Shown here: positions 61,006 to 64,000 of the stretch, one piece after another
Layout: the number at the start of each line of letters is the position of its first letter
Position numbering within the stretch: position 1 is the first letter of the stretch
Source: Actinomycetota bacterium
GTDB lineage: Bacteria > Actinomycetota > Geothermincolia > Geothermincolales > RBG-13-55-18
Assembly: GCA_014360645.1 (NCBI GenBank)
Contig: JACIXD010000004.1
Location: 62,001-126,000, forward strand
Reading direction: 5' to 3'
DNA length: 64,000 nt
The notes under the pieces: generated by a model
What the model saw: only the letters and a program-made list of their open reading frames with translations
Told to the model about the DNA's origin: nothing
The model's database searches: none
Made by a program: the position numbers and the translations under genes

Positions 61006-62237
61006 TGAAAGGTCGTGGAAGGACGATGCAGACGGGAGAGAAAGAGAGGCATGAAGGCCTTGATTCGCGGGGGTGCTTCGGGGAGTTCGGGGGGAGGTTC
61101 GTGCCCGAGACGCTGATCGCCCCCCTGGTGGAGCTGGAAGAAGCGTACCTGCGAGCCCGGGAAGATGCCGCGTTCCAGCGCGAGCTCCACCTCTACCTAC
61201 GGGATTACGCCGGCCGTCCCACCCCTCTCTACGAGGCACGGCGCCTCTCGCGAGAGCTGGGAGGAGCTACCATCTTCCTCAAACGCGAGGACCTGTGCCA
61301 TACCGGATCCCATAAGATCAACAACACCCTCGGGCAGTGCCTGCTCGCCCGGCGCATGGGGAAACGACGGGTGATAGCAGAGACGGGGGCCGGCCAGCAC
61401 GGGGTGGCCACCGCCACCGCCGCCGCCCTCCTCGGCCTGGAGTGCGAGGTTTTCATGGGAGAGAAGGACATGGCGCGCCAGGAGCTCAACGTCTTCCGCA
61501 TGGAACTCCTGGGCGCCCGGGTGAGACCGGTGCGCGCCGGCTCGCGCACCCTCAAGGACGCGGTCAACGAGGCCCTGCGGGACTGGGTGTCCACCTCCGA
61601 CCATACTCACTACTGCATGGGATCGGTGGTGGGACCTCATCCCTTCCCCTCCATGGTGCGCGACTTCCAGTGCGTGATCGGGCAGGAAGCGCGGGAGCAG
61701 CACCTGCAGCGCTGCGGCCGCCTGCCCGACTGCCTGGTGGCGTGCGTGGGCGGCGGGAGCAACTCCCTGGGCCTTTTCCATCCCTTCCTCCCCGACGGCG
61801 TGCGCATGGTGGGGGTGGAGGCGGGAGGCACCGGGTCGGGGCCGGGGAGGCACGGCAGCACCCTCTGTCTCGGCTCGCCCGGGGTGCTCCACGGCGCCCG
61901 TTCCTACCTGCTGCAGGACGAGGACGGCCAGGTGCTGGAAACACATTCCATCTCCGCGGGGCTGGATTACCCCGGCGTGGGCCCGGAGCACTCCTTTCTC
62001 AAAGAGAGGGGGCTGGCGGAATACGTGAGCGTGGACGACCGCGAAGCCCTGCGTGCCGTGGAGCTCCTCTGCCGCTGCGAGGGCATCCTGCCCGCCCTGG
62101 AGAGCGCCCATGCCGTGGCCTACGCGGCGGCGCTGGCCGCCGCCATGCCCAAGGACTCCTCGTTGGTGGTCTGCCTCTCAGGGCGCGGCGATAAAGACGT
62201 TGGCACGCTCATTACGGCGAGGGGGTGTGCGGGATGA
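61005..62237 (+). CDS. trpB: Tryptophan synthase beta chain
   Basis: A 410-residue PLP enzyme. The PLP lysine is in [13 protein letters not shown], with [15 protein letters not shown], and the PLP-phosphate loop [23 protein letters not shown]-like [11 protein letters not shown] ends the fold. It starts near [16 protein letters not shown] after a short tail. A longer frame open from 60756 would add about 80 low-complexity residues through the duplicated junction. Starts at 61005 and 61026 are equally plausible. Its stop overlaps the first of three trpA-like starts. Confidence 0.95.
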   Translation: MKGRGRTMQTGEKERHEGLDSRGCFGEFGGRFVPETLIAPLVELEEAYLRAREDAAFQRELHLYLRDYAGRPTPLYEARRLSRELGGATIFLKREDLCHTGSHKINNTLGQCLLARRMGKRRVIAETGAGQHGVATATAAALLGLECEVFMGEKDMARQELNVFRMELLGARVRPVRAGSRTLKDAVNEALRDWVSTSDHTHYCMGSVVGPHPFPSMVRDFQCVIGQEAREQHLQRCGRLPDCLVACVGGGSNSLGLFHPFLPDGVRMVGVEAGGTGSGPGRHGSTLCLGSPGVLHGARSYLLQDEDGQVLETHSISAGLDYPGVGPEHSFLKERGLAEYVSVDDREALRAVELLCRCEGILPALESAHAVAYAAALAAAMPKDSSLVVCLSGRGDKDVGTLITARGCAG

Positions 62238-62399
62238 AGCGCGTGGAGACGATGGCCGCAGTGGCATCGATCGTCAATGCCGTTCAGGGAGCAAGGGGGT
62301 ACGCGGGATGAAGCGCGTGGAGGCGGCTCGCGGTTACGGCGACCGTCCGGACCGCATGTCGGACGAAGGGGTGCGCGGGATGAAGCGCGTGGAGGCGGC
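62234..62399 (+). repeat. Triplicated trpA start region
   Basis: (C/G)GGGATGAAGCGCGTGGAG occurs with ATG at 62234, 62308 and 62380 (offsets 74, 72). Copy 1 reads [10 protein letters not shown] then a 25-residue peptide ending in TGA that overlaps the second ATG. Copies 2 and 3 are in frame with trpA. Confidence 0.85.
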
Positions 62400-63171
62400 C
62401 TTTCGCGCCGCGCGAGGAAAGAGAGCCCTGCTCATCGGGTATGCCACGGCGGGTTTTCCGGACCTCGAGACCTCGCGCCGCATCTGCTCGTCCCTCCTCG
62501 AACACTGCGACCTCCTGGAGTTGGGCATACCCTTCTCCGACCCCGTGCTCGACGGCCCGGTGATCCAGGAATCCTCGAGCCGTGCCCTGGAAGCGGGATT
62601 CCGGGTAAGCGACGCCTTCGACCTGGCGAGGGAACTGCGTGAAAGGACGGAAAAACCCCTGCTGGCCATGACCTATTACAACCCCGTGCACCGCATGGGA
62701 CACGAGGCGTTCGCGGAACGGGCCGCGCGGGCCGGGTTCGACGGCCTGCTGGTCCCGGACCTTCCCCTGGAGGAGGCGGGGGGCCTGCGGGCGGCGGCCG
62801 ATTCCCGCGACCTCGCGGCCGTGCTCTTCGCCTCCATGAGCACTCCCGACGACCGCCTGCGCGACATCGCCGGGGCGACGCGCGGCTTCCTCTACTGCTT
62901 CGCGGTGAAGGGGACCACGGGCCTGCGGGAAAGTCTGTCCGCCGGGCTCGCTCCCTTCACGGCCAGGGTGCGCTCCCTCTGCGATATCCCCATCGCGCTG
63001 GGACTGGGCATCTCCAGCCCGGGGCAGTGCCGAGAGGCGGGCGAGCTGGCGGACGCGGTGGTGGTGGGAAGCGCACTGGTGAAGGCCTGCCTGGACGCCC
63101 TGGACAGCGGAGCCGACCCTGCCGCCGCCGCGGGCCGCCTGGCCGCCTCCCTGCGCGAGGCCCTGGGCTGA
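62380..63171 (+). CDS. trpA: Tryptophan synthase alpha chain
   Basis: A 263-residue TIM barrel that cleaves indole-glycerol phosphate. The catalytic Glu is in LLELGIPFSDPVLDGPVIQ (Glu near 48) with Asp following, then YYNPVHRMG, LLVPDLPLEEAG, and GLGISSPGQC. The third repeated ATG is taken as the start; the second ATG (62308) adds 24 residues in frame (MKRVEAARGYGD...), and either could be used. Last gene of the trp operon. Confidence 0.94.
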   Translation: MKRVEAAFRAARGKRALLIGYATAGFPDLETSRRICSSLLEHCDLLELGIPFSDPVLDGPVIQESSSRALEAGFRVSDAFDLARELRERTEKPLLAMTYYNPVHRMGHEAFAERAARAGFDGLLVPDLPLEEAGGLRAAADSRDLAAVLFASMSTPDDRLRDIAGATRGFLYCFAVKGTTGLRESLSAGLAPFTARVRSLCDIPIALGLGISSPGQCREAGELADAVVVGSALVKACLDALDSGADPAAAAGRLAASLREALG

Positions 63172-63504
63172 GAGAGGGGATGTGGACGTGCCCCGAGAGC
63201 TCAGCAGCGACAGGCGGGACAGCGCCTCCGCAGAACATCCGGGAGGGAGAACGCAAGCGCGGTCCGGGAACCCGGACGGCGCGAGCTCGCCTTGCTCCGC
63301 TCCTTCCCTCCACCTCCGCCGGCGGCACGGCAGACAGGCCGCCCGTAAGACTCCGCTCGCAATAAAGGCGTGGAAGGCGCTGCGGGGAGGGCGTGTGCCC
63401 GTGTGTTACCCGCCCGCCCCTGTGGTGCTCCCTGCCGTGGAACCGCGGGAGGTACGGAGGCTTCCTAAGAACGGCGGCCTTCGCAAGGGGCCGGCCGAGT
63501 GCCT
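63172..63504. other. Intergenic after the trp operon
   Basis: GC-rich, with no recognised gene. It is where the N-terminal Rossmann domain of the next gene would lie, but none of its sequence is seen. Confidence 0.4.
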
Positions 63505-64000
63505 GTGATCGGCTCGGTCCAGTGCGCGCAAGGTGCTCGGCGGCGCGGAACCCCATGGTCTCCGACGCCTGCTTCCTTTAACCGCGGCGAGCTCGATATA
63601 CTGGAGGTGGCCGGCGAGGAGGGAGCCATCGGCCAACCGCTGAACATTCGCATGCGCTCGCTGGCGGGATCGGCGGCGGGCGGCTGGGAGGTCCCCCTGG
63701 ACGCCTGGGCCTGGCGGCTCGACGAGCGCACCTGCGGGGGCGGCCCCTTCGTCTTCGACGACGGCTACCACAAGTTCTCCATCGCCCTCTACCTGCTGGG
63801 CGAGGCGGAAAAGGTCTTCGCCTGGATGGAGGCCCTGCCCCTGGGAGACGGGTTGTGCATGGACGCGCCGAGCATCTGCATCTGGAAGCACAAGGACGGC
63901 GCCCGTTTCGGCAGCATCGACTTCACCTGGGCCTACGACCTTTTCATCAGATCCGATTACTACTCCGCCGACGACCGCGTCGAGGTCACCGGCACCGAGG
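63505..64000 (+). pseudogene. 5'-truncated Gfo/Idh/MocA-type oxidoreductase, running off the window
   Basis: From about 63590 the frame gives LDILEVAGEEGAIGQPLNI, GGWEVPLDAWAWRLDE, GGPFVFDDGYHKFSIALYLL, FAWMEALPLGDG and IRSDYYSADDRVEVTGTE, matching the C-terminal substrate domain of Gfo/Idh/MocA oxidoreductases. The N-terminal NAD-binding domain (about 110-130 residues) is missing; only 390 bp separate trpA from the preserved part and no Rossmann motif is present in any frame. The first in-frame GTG (63505) gives 30 non-family residues before homology begins. A gene fusion or rearrangement deleted the 5' end, or the enzyme is a truncated remnant. The 3' end lies beyond the window. Confidence 0.65.

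Overview
The window is 64 kb of high-GC bacterial chromosome. Gene starts often use GTG or TTG with strong AAGGAGG-type ribosome sites. The gene set is that of a free-living bacterium: type II fatty acid synthesis, tryptophan synthesis, multi-PAS histidine kinases, HD-GYP signalling, a FliA/WhiG-type sigma factor, a type IV pilin-like protein, AMP-forming acyl-CoA ligases, a thiolase and an ADP-forming acyl-CoA synthetase-like protein. An anaerobic, deep-branching actinobacterial-type lineage would fit, but that placement is inference; no rRNA or other decisive marker is present.

Layout. 1-460: the decayed, leader-distal end of a type I-E-like CRISPR array. 1-16 kb: a frameshifted cytochrome b5-like lipoprotein, sensor kinases, a CheY-like regulator and a sigma factor. 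Within this stretch lie a PqqD-radical SAM-SPASM protein followed by a separately promoted and terminated 21-codon Cys-rich gene (best candidate for an undescribed RiPP system), a secreted CocE-type hydrolase and an orphan DNA-repair radical SAM protein. 16-24 kb: another kinase, a ThDP enzyme, an epimerase, a YkgJ-type protein and an acyl-CoA ligase. 24.5-34 kb: a lipid cluster, accA - BCCP-like - fabD - accC - accB - fabH - fabG - accD - acpP - fabF. 34-43 kb: methyltransferase, two paralogous Cys-rich ferredoxins, sirtuin, alpha/beta hydrolase, FAD oxidase and an interrupted nuclease gene, separated by MITE/REP-like repeats. 43-51 kb: four tRNAs, a HEAT/HD-GYP pair, an MFS transporter and a CoA ligase-like protein. 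51.7-55.4 kb: acyl-CoA ligase, thiolase, pilin. 55.7-63.2 kb: a complete trpEGDCFBA operon behind a Trp-Trp-Trp leader-peptide attenuator. The window ends in a 5'-truncated Gfo/Idh/MocA gene.

Two genome-level habits stand out. First, intergenic DNA repeatedly contains short imperfect direct repeats about 69-75 bp apart, sometimes duplicating the ribosome-site/start region of the next gene (fabF, trpA). Second, repeats beginning TGGGGTCA, including one 27-bp sequence present five times without a mismatch, often sit within a few bases of stop codons; one has overwritten the end of fabF. Two genes are broken at G/C homopolymers, so either sequencing indels or real decay must be considered there.
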